The notes beneath the pieces were generated by a model that did no database searches, was not told the origin of the DNA, and worked only from the letters and a program-made list of their open reading frames with translations. Shown here piece after piece: positions 46,074 to 54,833 of a DNA stretch of 64,000 bases; positions within the stretch are counted from its first letter, which is position 1; each line of letters begins with the position of its first letter. Location: contig NZ_BSFQ01000032.1 in assembly GCF_027922425.1 (NCBI RefSeq), positions 23,397 through 87,396 of the forward strand. Reading direction: 5' to 3'. The translations under genes were made by a program, and so were the position numbers. Origin of the DNA: Pseudonocardia halophobica (GTDB lineage: Bacteria; Actinomycetota; Actinomycetes; Mycobacteriales; Pseudonocardiaceae).

Positions 46074-47477
46074 ATGCTCGACGGGACTGGCGGGGTCCCG
46101 GCGGCAGGCGGCACCCGCACGGACGACACGGCGCAGCGCTACCGCGACGCCGTTCGCTACCTCTACGCCCTCACCCCCGCAGCACCCGCCGGCGGCCCGC
46201 GCAGGCCGGTGGGCACCGCCCGGGCCCGCCTGCTCCTGCGCCTGCTCGGCGACCCCCAGGACGCCGCCCCGACGGTCCACGTGGCGGGCACGGCGGGCAA
46301 GGGGTCGGTGTGCACCTTCGTCGCGGAGCTCCTGCGCGCTCACGGATTCACGGTCGGCAGCCACCTGTCCCCCCACGCCTACAGCCTGCGGGAACGCTTC
46401 CGCATCGACGGCCGACCGGCCTCGCCCGAGCTCCTCGTCGCCGAGCTCGACCGGGTCCGCCCCGCGGTCGCGGCGCTGGAGCGGTCGAGCCACGGGCGGC
46501 CGAGCTTCTTCGAGATCACCAACGCGGTCGCGTTCGGGCTGTTCGCGGACCGCGTCGACTACAGCGTCATCGAGACCGGCATCGGCGGGCGGCACGACTC
46601 GACGAACGTCATCGGACGCCGGGACAAGCTCGCCGTCCTCACCGCGATCGGCCTCGATCACACCGAGGTGCTGGGGGAGGGCCTGCTGGGGATCGCGGCG
46701 CAGAAGGCGGGCATCATCGCCCACGGCGGCCGGGTCGTCAGCGCGAGCAACGGGCCCGAGATCGACGCGGTCATCGCCGGTGCCGCGGCCCGGCGGCGGG
46801 CGAGCCTCGCGGTCGTCGACACCGCGGCCGCCGTGAGCGCGGCCGTGACCGAGCGGCACACGACCGTCCTGCGGACCGCGGACGGCGGCCGCCTCCCGCT
46901 CGGCCTGACCGGCCGACACCAGGCCGGAAACGCCCTGCTCGCGCTGCGGGCGGTGGAGGAGCTCGCCTGCCGCGACGGGTGGTGGATCGATGCCGACGCC
47001 GTGCGCCAGGGCCTGGCGCGCGCTGCGCTACCGGGCCGGTTCGAGCGCCGCAGCTACGCCGGCCGGACGATCGTCGTCGACGGCGCCCACAACGCGATGA
47101 AGCTCGCCGCGGTCGCCGCGACTCTGGCGCAGGTGCACCCGGGGCGGCGTGCGACCTGGGTGCTCGCGCTCAAACCGGACAAGCGGCTCGACGAGGCGGT
47201 GCGGGCGATGGCGCCTGCCGCCGGTCTCGTGGTCGCGACCGAGTTCGCGACCGAGGGCGGCGACCACCCGGCCGTCCGCTCCCGCCCGGCCGACGAGGTC
47301 GCGGCCGCGGCCCGGGCCGCCGGTCTGCGCGCCGTCGTGGAGCGGGACCCGGTCGTCGCTCTTGCTCGGGCGTGCGCCGCGACCGCGCCCGAGGTGCCGC
47401 TGGTGGCGGGCGGGTCGTTCCACCTGCTCTCGGCGCTCCACGACGTCACGGAGCCTGCCGCGGCGAGCACCGGGTGA
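46074..47477 (+). CDS. folC: Dihydrofolate synthase/folylpolyglutamate synthase
   Basis: A 467-residue Mur-ligase-type enzyme. The P-loop VHVAGTAGKGSVCTFVAELL is near residue 70, SHLSPHAYSLRERFRI near 96, ETGIGGRHDSTNVI near 168, and the linker VVDGAHNAMK near 335. It adds glutamate to dihydropteroate and to folates. It follows the Pht5-like gene by eight bases and overlaps the pabB-pabC gene. A folC in this operon favours production and polyglutamate retention of THF for the demethylases. Confidence 0.9.
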   Translation: MLDGTGGVPAAGGTRTDDTAQRYRDAVRYLYALTPAAPAGGPRRPVGTARARLLLRLLGDPQDAAPTVHVAGTAGKGSVCTFVAELLRAHGFTVGSHLSPHAYSLRERFRIDGRPASPELLVAELDRVRPAVAALERSSHGRPSFFEITNAVAFGLFADRVDYSVIETGIGGRHDSTNVIGRRDKLAVLTAIGLDHTEVLGEGLLGIAAQKAGIIAHGGRVVSASNGPEIDAVIAGAAARRRASLAVVDTAAAVSAAVTERHTTVLRTADGGRLPLGLTGRHQAGNALLALRAVEELACRDGWWIDADAVRQGLARAALPGRFERRSYAGRTIVVDGAHNAMKLAAVAATLAQVHPGRRATWVLALKPDKRLDEAVRAMAPAAGLVVATEFATEGGDHPAVRSRPADEVAAAARAAGLRAVVERDPVVALARACAATAPEVPLVAGGSFHLLSALHDVTEPAAASTG

Positions 47478-49270
47478 CCGGCGCGCGGTTCGACGACCTG
47501 CAGGCGGGCCGCGGGCTGCGGTTCGGCGCACCCGAGCGGTGCCTGGTCGCCCGGAGGCCTGAGGAGGTCGTGCCGGTGCTGGCCGCCGTCGCCGAGGCGA
47601 CGGAGCGCGGGGCCTGGGCCTACGGGTACGTCGCCTACGAGGCGGCGGCGGGGCTGGGTACCGGGCTGGCGGTGACCCCGCCGGATCCCGCAGGACCGCC
47701 GCTGGTGTTCTTCGGCGTAACCGGGCCCCCGGAGTCCGTCCCGGTCATCGCGGGCCGCCTGGGCGACGGGTACCGCGCGGCCTGGACCCCGGACTGGACC
47801 TCGGCCGGCCACCGCCGGGCGGTCGACGTCGTCCGCAGCCGCATCGCCGCGGGCGAGACCTACCAGACCAATCTCACCGTACGGATGCGCGGACAGGTCG
47901 CCGGGGACCCGGCGGCGCTCTACCGCGACCTCGCGCTCGCCCAGCGCGGCTCCTACAACGCCCACCTCGACCTCGGGCGCTTCGCCGTGGTGAGCGCGAG
48001 CCCTGAGCTGTTCTTCGAGCGCCGCGGCGACAACGTGCTGATGCGCCCGATGAAGGGCACGGCGGCTCGCGGCCAGAGCGCCGCGGAGGACCTGGCCCGG
48101 GCCCGTTGGCTACGGGCGGACCCCAAGGAGCGTGCCGAGAACGTCATGATCGTCGACCTGCTGCGCAACGACATTTCGCAGGTCGCCGAGGTGGGTACCG
48201 TCCGGGCCCCGCGGCTGCTCACGGTCGAGCGGTACGGGACCGTGCTGCAGATGACCTCGGACGTCACCGCCACCGTGCGCCCCGGTACCGGGCTGGTCGA
48301 GCTGTTCACCGCCCTATTCCCCTGCGGCTCCGTGACGGGCGCGCCGAAGCCGTCGACCATGGCCCTGATCGCCGAACTCGAGGACACCCCGCGCGGGGTC
48401 TACTGTGGCGCGATCGGCTGGCTCGGCCCCGCGTCGGAGCCCGTCACGGCGCGTTTCGGCGTCGCGATCCGCACCGCCGTCGTCGACACCCTGACCGGAG
48501 CGGCCGAGTACGGCACGGGCAGCGGTGTCACCTGGAGCTCGAGCCCCGCAGCCGAACACCGCGAGGTGCTCACCAAGACCTCCATCCTGTCCGGGCGCGG
48601 AGAGCTGCACCTGATCGAGACGATGCGACTGGTACCCGGCCGCGGGTTGCGCAACCGGGAGCTGCACCTGCGGCGGCTGGCCGCCTCGGCTGAGGAGCTC
48701 GGCTTCGCCTTCGACCGCGAGCACGTCGAGACCCGGCTGGTCGAGGGCCTGCGCGGCGAGGGTGACGACCCGCGGCGTGTGCGGCTGCGGCTGTTCCGGG
48801 ACGGCCATGTCGGCATCGACCTCGCCCCGGCGCCGACCTGGGGGATGCCGCTCACCGTGGCCGTCGACGACGACCCGGTGGACCCGACGGCCTGGTGGTT
48901 CCGTCACTCGACCTCGTGGCGCGAGGAGTACCGGCGCCGACGTCTGTGCCGGCCCGACGTCGACGACGTCGTCGTCGTCGACCGCGCCGGGGAGGTCGTC
49001 GGCGCGACCCGCGCGACGGTCGCCGTGCGCTGCGACGGGCGGTGGTGGACGCCCCCGCTGCGCAGCGGGTGCCTGCCCGGCACGGAGCGGGCCCGGCGGA
49101 TCGACGCCGGCCTGCTGCACGAACGGGTCCTGACTCCCGCGGACCTCAGGTCCGCCGAAGCGGTGGTCCTGCTCAGCTCGCTGCGCGGCGCGTGCCCGGC
49201 GCGGGTCGAGCCCCGGCGGGCCCCGGTCAGGGATCGACGGGGTCGTGGTGCGCCCGCACGAGGATGTTAA
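47474..49270 (+). CDS. Aminodeoxychorismate synthase component I fused to an aminodeoxychorismate-lyase-like domain (PabB-PabC)
   Basis: A 598-residue fusion. Residues about 1-375 are PabB: AGETYQTNLTVRMRG near 129, the chorismate-binding core LMRPMKGTAARGQ near 190, RAENVMIVDLLRNDISQV near 219 and LFPCGSVTGAPKPSTM near 278. Residues about 380-575 are a PabC-type fold-IV PLP domain (LIETMRLVPGRGLRNRELHL). In most PabBC fusions the PLP lysine lies in an HKTT motif; here the matching segment reads FRHSTSWREEY (near 474), with Ser at the lysine position. The lyase half may therefore be inactive. The PabB half looks sound. The 3' end overlaps the convergent MarR gene by 44 bp. Confidence 0.87.
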   Translation: MTGARFDDLQAGRGLRFGAPERCLVARRPEEVVPVLAAVAEATERGAWAYGYVAYEAAAGLGTGLAVTPPDPAGPPLVFFGVTGPPESVPVIAGRLGDGYRAAWTPDWTSAGHRRAVDVVRSRIAAGETYQTNLTVRMRGQVAGDPAALYRDLALAQRGSYNAHLDLGRFAVVSASPELFFERRGDNVLMRPMKGTAARGQSAAEDLARARWLRADPKERAENVMIVDLLRNDISQVAEVGTVRAPRLLTVERYGTVLQMTSDVTATVRPGTGLVELFTALFPCGSVTGAPKPSTMALIAELEDTPRGVYCGAIGWLGPASEPVTARFGVAIRTAVVDTLTGAAEYGTGSGVTWSSSPAAEHREVLTKTSILSGRGELHLIETMRLVPGRGLRNRELHLRRLAASAEELGFAFDREHVETRLVEGLRGEGDDPRRVRLRLFRDGHVGIDLAPAPTWGMPLTVAVDDDPVDPTAWWFRHSTSWREEYRRRRLCRPDVDDVVVVDRAGEVVGATRATVAVRCDGRWWTPPLRSGCLPGTERARRIDAGLLHERVLTPADLRSAEAVVLLSSLRGACPARVEPRRAPVRDRRGRGAPARGC

Positions 49271-49736
49271 GGATCCTGAGCAGCTCCCGGCGGTCCCGCT
49301 CGTCGAGGTCCGCGATGAGCTGCTCGCTCACCGTCGAGGCGGCGGGGAGTGTGGCGAAGAGCAGGTCGCGACCGCGCGGGCTGAGCCGCAGGACGTTCCG
49401 CCGGGTGTCCTCGAAGTCCCGAATCTTCACCACGAGCCCGGCACGGACGAGCCGGTTCACGATCTGGCCGATCGTGGTGCGATCCATCCCGACGTGGTCG
49501 CCGAGGGTCTTCTGGTCGATGTTCGGCCGCAGCTGCAGGACATTGAGCACCGCGAACTGCGAGGACGTCAGGTCCGCCTCGACGTTCTTCGACCAGAGGA
49601 GCTTGTGGGCCTGCTGGAGCCTGCGGATGAGGTGGCCCGGGTGGTCGCCCAGCTGCAGCGGTTCGGCCCGACCGTCTTCTCGAGCGGTCCCCGCAGCATC
49701 CCCCAGCACACTGCGCAGTGTAGGAGGCCGCGGCAT
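49227..49736 (-). CDS. MarR-family regulator
   Basis: A 169-residue winged-helix regulator of the HpaR/HucR-like kind. Seen are LTSSQFAVLNVLQLRPNIDQ near residue 56, the recognition region HVGMDRTTIGQIVNRLVRAGLV near 80-101 and the wing RDFEDTRRNVLRLSPRG. It is encoded 33 bp downstream of the flavin reductase on the same strand, so the two are probably co-transcribed. It may sense an aromatic ligand of the island. Confidence 0.87.
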   Translation of the reverse strand: MPRPPTLRSVLGDAAGTAREDGRAEPLQLGDHPGHLIRRLQQAHKLLWSKNVEADLTSSQFAVLNVLQLRPNIDQKTLGDHVGMDRTTIGQIVNRLVRAGLVVKIRDFEDTRRNVLRLSPRGRDLLFATLPAASTVSEQLIADLDERDRRELLRILNILVRAHHDPVDP

Positions 49737-49769
49737 GGACGGGGGTGCCGCACCGCGACCGTACAGCCG

Positions 49770-50315
49770 TCAGACGGCCGTCGAGCGCCGCCGCAGGGCC
49801 GGGAACTCGCCGTCGAGGAAGATCAGGGGCTCGGTCGCGAGGTCGTGGCCAACCTCGATGAGCTCCAGCACCACCACGGCGTGGTCGCCGACCTCCATCT
49901 CCGCCGAGATCCGACAGTCCAGCCAGGTCATCGCGTACTTGACGAACAGCGCACCCTCGGCGGTCTCGTACAGGTCCAGACCGCGGAACCGATCGGCCGC
50001 GGGCCCGGCGATCCGGGTGCACACCGCCGCCTGCCCCTGCCCGAGCACGGATACCCCGATCCGGGGCGCCGTCCGCAGCATCGGCCAGGTGGTCGACTCC
50101 TTCCGGCACGAGAACGTGATCATCGGCGGGTCAAAGGACGCCCCCACCGCCAGCGACGTCGCCACCAGGCCGATCGGCCGTCCGTCGACCACGGCACAGA
50201 GGGCGCCGACGGCCGCCGCGTAGCGGCCGAAGACGGTGCGCACCTCCGCCGATCCCGGTAGCGCGGGAGCGAGCGCGTGCACCCCCTTGCCGAATCCGTT
50301 GCTCGTCGTCGTCAT
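49770..50315 (-). CDS. Flavin reductase (FMN) family protein
   Basis: A 181-residue flavin reductase-like protein of the two-component monooxygenase type. Seen are VFGRYAAAVGALCAVVDG near residue 28, GLVATSLAVGASFDPPMITFSCRK near 48-71 (the flavin-binding TS(F/L)x6DPP pattern) and VGDHAVVVLELIEVGHD near 139. It reduces FMN with NAD(P)H and passes it by diffusion to an oxygenase. No oxygenase is directly adjacent, but four LLM monooxygenases in the window need FMNH2. ATG at 50315 gives the normal family length; longer frames are unsupported. Confidence 0.87.
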   Translation of the reverse strand: MTTTSNGFGKGVHALAPALPGSAEVRTVFGRYAAAVGALCAVVDGRPIGLVATSLAVGASFDPPMITFSCRKESTTWPMLRTAPRIGVSVLGQGQAAVCTRIAGPAADRFRGLDLYETAEGALFVKYAMTWLDCRISAEMEVGDHAVVVLELIEVGHDLATEPLIFLDGEFPALRRRSTAV

Positions 50316-50445
50316 CTGCTCACCTCGGGGCACTCGTGGCGGTGGTGGGACCGCGCGGGGGACGTTCGGTGCACGGCGAAGAAGGTGCGTGCCGGGGCCG
50401 TGGTGGCGCGCGGACCCGCTCTCGCACCGCGGCCGCCGGAGAACC

Positions 50446-50467
50446 TTGACAGACAGGCTTACCTGTC
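50446..50467. promoter_or_regulatory. GACAGG-N4-CCTGTC operator (site D) with an adjacent TTGACA
   Basis: The perfect inverted repeat GACAGG-N4-CCTGTC lies at 50452-50467, directly after TTGACA at 50446-50451. On the plus strand no good -10 follows. On the minus strand TTGCGA (50472-50467), an 18-bp spacer and AAGGTT could drive the flavin reductase gene 130 bp away. The direction is therefore uncertain; the operator itself is clear. Confidence 0.55.
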
Positions 50468-50736
50468 GCAAGTCTCTTCCCGTGCCGGTCGAAGCGACTC
50501 GATGACGACAACTGAGGAGGCGCCCGCGTGGGAGGCTGCGCGCTGCCCGACGACCTGGGTCCAGAGCAGACGACCGCCTCAGACCACTGCTGCGCAGCCC
50601 CTGGCGGTCGACCGGGCCTGGGCGGGCGAACCGGGGCGTCGACACCTCGGCCCGCCCACGGGCGTCCGGGCGCTGCCGGCGATGTTCCATTCCGCTCTTT
50701 CCCTTTCGAGCGATCTGAGGCACAATTCATCGGGAA

Positions 50737-50758
50737 GATGCTCAGTGTACTGAGCACC
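50737..50758 (+). promoter_or_regulatory. Operator-like palindrome (site 3), GATGCTCAG family
   Basis: Left arm GATGCTCAGT, centre GT, right arm ACTGAGCACC (one mismatch to the consensus). CACAAT at 50721-50726 is a possible -10 at the same distance as in sites 1 and 2. The 11-bp block ATCTGAGGCAC ends 13 bp before the palindrome; the identical block and distance recur at orphan site 4 (63245). It controls the MHS transporter gene at 50877. Confidence 0.62.
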
Positions 50759-50876
50759 TGGCGGAGAGTGATCACCGTATGACGCCGGAGTGGGCGTCGG
50801 TCACGGGTTCGGCGGATCGAGCTCGCCGAAGGAAGATGGCCCGCTGGGCCTGTCTTGACCGATCAAAGGAGATTCG

Positions 50877-52205
50877 ATGGACACCGTTTCCGGCTCGGCG
50901 GGTGAGACGCGGGCGGCCGACGCCGCCGACTCCGCCAAGGCATCGAAGGTGGCATTCGCCGGTCTCATCGGCACCTCGATCGAGTGGTACGACTTCTTCA
51001 TCTACGGGACCGCCGCCGGCCTGGTGTTCGCGCCGCAGTTCTTTCCGAGCGTGTCGCCGACGGTCGGCACCCTGGCCGCCTTCTCCACCTTCGCCGTCGG
51101 CTTCGTCGCCCGTCCCATCGGAGCGGCGGTGATGGGTCACGTCGGCGACCGCATCGGGCGCAAGCGGATCCTGCTGCTGTCCGTGCTGATGATGGGGCTG
51201 GCCACCTTCGCGATCGGCTTGCTGCCCACCTACGCCACGATCGGCATCGCCGCCCCGCTCATCCTGGTCGTGCTGCGCTTCCTGCAGGGCTTCGCGGTGG
51301 GCGGCGAGTGGGGCGGTGCGGTCCTCATGTCGCTGGAGCACGCGCCGCCGAACCGCCGGACGCTCTACGCCGCCTTCCCCCAGATCGGGCTGCCGATCGG
51401 CATCTTCCTCTCGAGCGGGGTCTTCCTCATCGTCCGACTCCTGACGAGCGCCGAGGCGTTCGCCGACTGGGCGTGGCGGATTCCCTTCCTGCTCAGCGTG
51501 GTGCTCGTCGGGGTGGGCCTGTTCATCCGCGTTCGCATCGGGGAGAGCCCGGAGTTCGCGGAGGTCAAGGAGCGTGGCGAGGTACGCAAGATGCCGCTGG
51601 TCGACGTGGTGCGCAGGCACCCGGGCTCGCTGCTGCTCGCCACCGGCGTCAACATCGGCTGCTCGGGGCTCGGCAACATCCTGCTCGTCTTCAGCGTGAG
51701 CTACGTGGCCCTCAAGAAGCTGGCCTCGCCGAGCGCGATGCTCGCCATCGTCGTGATCACCTCCGTCGCCTGGGCGGCGGCGGTCTACGCGGGTGCGTCA
51801 CTGGCCGAGCGGGTCGGGCGCAAGCGCGTGGTGATGACCGCGAGCGCCATCTGGGTCGTCTGGGCGTTCGTCTTCTACGCCCTGATCGACACGGGCTCGG
51901 TGGTGCTCATCGGCGTGTCCTGCGTGGTTCTCGGAATCCTCATCGGCGTGGGCAACGGGCCCGTTCCCGCGCTCGTCGCCGAGGCCTTTCCGGCCGCGGT
52001 CCGCTTCAGTGGCGCCTCCGTCACCTACGGGCTCGGCGGAATCTTCGGCGGCGCTTTCGCGCCGATCATCGCGACGGCCCTCTACGGCGGTTTCACGACC
52101 TCCATCCCATTGTCGATCTATGCAGCTGTACTCGCGTTGTTCACCCTTGTCTCCGCGGCGCTCATCCGCAGTTTGCGAGCCGATTCCCCGGCTGGTTCCG
52201 TGTAG
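50877..52205 (+). CDS. MFS transporter, metabolite:H+ symporter (MHS) type
   Basis: A 442-residue, 12-helix proton symporter. TSIEWYDFFIYGTAAGLVF in helix 1, GDRIGRKRILLLSVLMMG and the VGGEWGGAVLMSLEH segment near residue 142 define the MHS branch (ShiA/MhbT-like). AAAGGAGAT precedes the ATG. It lies under palindrome site 3 and is followed within 24 bp by a HIBADH-like gene and then an MBL hydrolase gene, so these three probably form one operon. It is a paralogue of the protein at 5623. Confidence 0.88.
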   Translation: MDTVSGSAGETRAADAADSAKASKVAFAGLIGTSIEWYDFFIYGTAAGLVFAPQFFPSVSPTVGTLAAFSTFAVGFVARPIGAAVMGHVGDRIGRKRILLLSVLMMGLATFAIGLLPTYATIGIAAPLILVVLRFLQGFAVGGEWGGAVLMSLEHAPPNRRTLYAAFPQIGLPIGIFLSSGVFLIVRLLTSAEAFADWAWRIPFLLSVVLVGVGLFIRVRIGESPEFAEVKERGEVRKMPLVDVVRRHPGSLLLATGVNIGCSGLGNILLVFSVSYVALKKLASPSAMLAIVVITSVAWAAAVYAGASLAERVGRKRVVMTASAIWVVWAFVFYALIDTGSVVLIGVSCVVLGILIGVGNGPVPALVAEAFPAAVRFSGASVTYGLGGIFGGAFAPIIATALYGGFTTSIPLSIYAAVLALFTLVSAALIRSLRADSPAGSV

Positions 52206-52229
52206 CTCGGCCGCAGGGAGGGCAGCGCA

Positions 52230-53063
52230 GTGACTTTCGAAGGAATGCACGTCGGATTCGTCGGTCTCGGCGACCAGGGGCTGCCGATGGCCGTTGCCGT
52301 CGCCGAGGCCGGGTTCACGCTCCATACCTGGGACCGGCGGCCGGAGGCGCTCGACGGGCTTCGCGATGTCCCCCACGTCCGACACGGCTCGGCGGGCGAG
52401 CTCGCTGCCGCGTCGGAGGTGGTCGGAATGTGCGTCAACACCGACGAGGACGTGCTCGAGGTGGCAAGCCTCCTCCTGCCGGGCCTGCGGGCGGGGTCGG
52501 TGCTGGTGAACCACGGCACCGGGACGCCCGCCAATGCCGTCCGACTCACCGAGTTCTGTGCGGCGGCCGGTGTGCACGTACTCGACGCCCCGGTGAGCGG
52601 CGGCCGTCCCGCCGCCCGCGAGCACCGGCTCACGACGATGGTCGGCGGGTCCCCGGATGTCGCGGCGCGCTGCGAACCGGTCTTCAGGTCCTTCTCCCGG
52701 CATGTGGTCCACCTGGGCGGGGCCGGGGCCGGACAGACTGCCAAGTTGTTCAACAACATCCTTCTGATGATGAATCAGGCGAACATCGCCGAGCTCGTCG
52801 AGATCGCGGACGGAATGGGGCTGCAGCCACGGCGCCTCGTCGAGGTGCTGAAGCTCGGCAGCGCGTCGAGCGTCGCGCTGACTCTGCTGAACACCATGGT
52901 GACCCCGGAGACCGTCGAGCACCTCGCGGCCGTCGAGGCCTTCGACATGGAGATCTTCGACGAGGCGATGCGCGACGCCGGGGTGGCGGCCGACGACGTC
53001 ACCCGGCGCGCGAGCGCGGGCGCCCGCGAGCTGCCGGCCCTGGTGAAGCGGCTCGCCCCGTGA
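52230..53063 (+). CDS. 3-hydroxyisobutyrate dehydrogenase-family oxidoreductase
   Basis: A 277-residue beta-hydroxyacid dehydrogenase. The dinucleotide motif VGFVGLGDQGLPMAVAV is near residue 7, the substrate loop DAPVSGGRPAAREHRLTTMVGG near 112 and the catalytic Lys in GAGQTAKLFNNILLMM near 171. The GTG start has GGAGGG upstream. It overlaps the MBL-hydrolase gene by four bases. It is distantly related to the protein at 39122. Confidence 0.88.
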   Translation: MTFEGMHVGFVGLGDQGLPMAVAVAEAGFTLHTWDRRPEALDGLRDVPHVRHGSAGELAAASEVVGMCVNTDEDVLEVASLLLPGLRAGSVLVNHGTGTPANAVRLTEFCAAAGVHVLDAPVSGGRPAAREHRLTTMVGGSPDVAARCEPVFRSFSRHVVHLGGAGAGQTAKLFNNILLMMNQANIAELVEIADGMGLQPRRLVEVLKLGSASSVALTLLNTMVTPETVEHLAAVEAFDMEIFDEAMRDAGVAADDVTRRASAGARELPALVKRLAP

Positions 53064-53881
53064 TCTGGGCGCTCGAGTACGCGGTGACCCGCGCGCACTC
53101 CGACACGTCCATCCTCTACGGGGCCGAGGGCGGCGCGCGCGAGTTCCCGTTCTGCTACTTCGTCGTCCGGGACGGGGACCGTGTGGTCATGGTCGACTGC
53201 GGGTTCGACGACAACGCCTACACCCGGGGCCTCATGGCCGACCTGGGGATCAGCGACTTCCAGCCCCTGGACGTCGTGCTTGCCCGGATTGGCCTCGCCC
53301 CGTCCGACGTCACCGACGTCGTTCTCACCCACCACCACTTCGACCACGCAGGCGCCGTCGAGATGCTGCCTTCGGCCACGGTGTGGATCCAGGAGCGGGA
53401 GGTCGAGGACTGGACGGTGAAGTGGACCGCTTCCCCGCGCCTCGAATGGCTGCGCGCGGGTCTCGACCCCGACACCGGGCCCACCTTGGCCCGCCTACGC
53501 GCCGCGGGCAGGCTTCGGCTGGTCGACGGCGCCGCGCAGGTCACCCCGCGCGTCGCCGTGCGCCCCGCGTTCACCAGTCACACTGAGGGATCGCAGTACG
53601 TCGTCCTGACCGGCGCAGACGGGCGCCCGTGGGTCGTCGCGGGCGACGTCGCCTATGTGTACGAGAACCTCGGCGGGCTCGACGGCACGCAACCCCTGGT
53701 GCCGATCGGTCGCGTCCAGGGCAGCGTCGAGCGCTGCCTCCGAGTGACCGAGGAGATGCTCGAGCTCGTCGGCGAGAACGTCAGCCGGGTTCTCCCGATG
53801 CACGAGGCGCGGCTGTGGGACCAGTTCCCCGCCACGAGGCACGACGACGGCCTGCACGTCGCGGAGATCGAGAAGTGCTGA
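53060..53881 (+). CDS. MBL-fold metallohydrolase, N-acyl-homoserine-lactonase-like
   Basis: A 273-residue metallo-beta-lactamase-fold hydrolase of the AttM/AhlB lactonase group. The zinc motif VVLTHHHFDHAGAVEML (HxHxDH) is near residue 88, the bridging Asp in VVAGDVAYVYEN near 193 and the last His in LPMHEARLWDQ near 248. It likely opens a lactone or hydrolyses an ester in the catabolic route; quorum quenching is possible but unsupported by context. It is the last gene before the convergent IclR gene. Confidence 0.85.
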   Translation: MIWALEYAVTRAHSDTSILYGAEGGAREFPFCYFVVRDGDRVVMVDCGFDDNAYTRGLMADLGISDFQPLDVVLARIGLAPSDVTDVVLTHHHFDHAGAVEMLPSATVWIQEREVEDWTVKWTASPRLEWLRAGLDPDTGPTLARLRAAGRLRLVDGAAQVTPRVAVRPAFTSHTEGSQYVVLTGADGRPWVVAGDVAYVYENLGGLDGTQPLVPIGRVQGSVERCLRVTEEMLELVGENVSRVLPMHEARLWDQFPATRHDDGLHVAEIEKC

Positions 53882-54002
53882 CCGTTGCAGCCGCCACCAT
53901 GGTTCGGGGGATCTGCGCGGCGGACGCACGACCCTGACGACTCGCTGCCGCCGAGCGCGACGCGGGCCCCCGCGACAGCCGGGACCCGGACGGCGAAGGG
54001 TC

Positions 54003-54803
54003 TCAGAGGGGGAGCAGACGGGAGAGTCGACCGGCGGCCCGCACGAGGGACGCGGCGATATCGGGAATCTGGTGCTCGTCGAAGCGGGCCAGAGGGGCGG
54101 CGATGGCGATCGCACTCACGATCTTCCCGGTGCTGCTGCGTACGGGGGCGGCCACGGTGGCGACCTCTGGCTCGCTCTCTCCCATGCTCGCGGCGTACCC
54201 CGCAGTCCGCGCGGCGGCGAGCAACTCGTCGAGCTGTGCGCGTGTGGAGACCGTCCGGGGGGTCAACGGTTCCAGTCGCGTGTGTGGGTAGAGGCGGTGG
54301 ACCTCCTCGAGATCGACCTCGGAGAGCAGGACACGCCCGGCCGCGGTGGCGTAGGCCGGGCGCGTCATGCCGGCACGCCCCCCGACACGCACCGCCCGCT
54401 CGGTGACCACCGACTCGAGGAAGACGATGTCGGTACCGCGCAGGACGCTGAGGTGGACGGTCTCGCCCAGCTCAGCGACCAGGTCGGTCATGACGGGCCT
54501 GGCCAAGGTCGCGAGATCGTGACCCCGGGCGAGCGAGATCGACAGGGCCACGAGCGCAGGTCCGACCCGGTACGTACGCGTCTCCCTGTCCTGCTCGACG
54601 AAGCCATGGGCCTGCAGGATCTGGAGGAGGCGATGAGCGGTCGATCGTGCGACGCCGAGGTGCCGACTGACATCGGTCACCCGGAGTTGCTGCTGGTCTC
54701 CCAGCATCGATACGAGCTTGAGGGCGTTGTCCGCCGATCCGTTGGTGGAGCCGGCGACGGGGGAGTCGGCTTCGGCCACTTCAGCAATTCTCCCGTCCAT
54801 CAT
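54003..54803 (-). CDS. IclR-family regulator
   Basis: A 266-residue regulator. The N-terminal winged helix (LRVTDVSRHLGVARSTAHRL near residue 37) is followed by the IclR effector domain (DLVAELGETVHLSVLRGTDI near 107 and VSAIAIAAPLARFDE near 231). It is downstream of the SDR gene on the same strand. Both are divergent from the flavoprotein gene at 55736, where a 20-bp palindrome overlaps the expected transcription start. IclR proteins commonly control such neighbouring catabolic operons. Confidence 0.9.
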   Translation of the reverse strand: MMDGRIAEVAEADSPVAGSTNGSADNALKLVSMLGDQQQLRVTDVSRHLGVARSTAHRLLQILQAHGFVEQDRETRTYRVGPALVALSISLARGHDLATLARPVMTDLVAELGETVHLSVLRGTDIVFLESVVTERAVRVGGRAGMTRPAYATAAGRVLLSEVDLEEVHRLYPHTRLEPLTPRTVSTRAQLDELLAAARTAGYAASMGESEPEVATVAAPVRSSTGKIVSAIAIAAPLARFDEHQIPDIAASLVRAAGRLSRLLPL

Positions 54804-54833
54804 GGTGAAGCTAGTCCATGGTCACTCAGGTGC

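Larger units (their letters stand above)
50316..50876. other. Divergent regulatory region between flavin reductase and MHS transporter
   Basis: This 561-bp region holds operator site D (50452-50467) and palindrome site 3 (50737-50758). An 83-codon frame at 50502-50753 begins MTTTEEAPAWEA but has no recognisable domain or clear ribosome site. I do not call it a gene. Confidence 0.45.

Noticed and set aside
50502..50753. Possible 83-residue gene in the regulatory region
   Set aside because: It has no ribosome site or recognisable domain, and its end overlaps palindrome site 3.
53060..53881. Dedicated quorum-quenching lactonase
   Set aside because: The fold fits, but it lies in a transporter-dehydrogenase operon with no quorum-sensing genes, so a catabolic lactone or ester is at least as likely.
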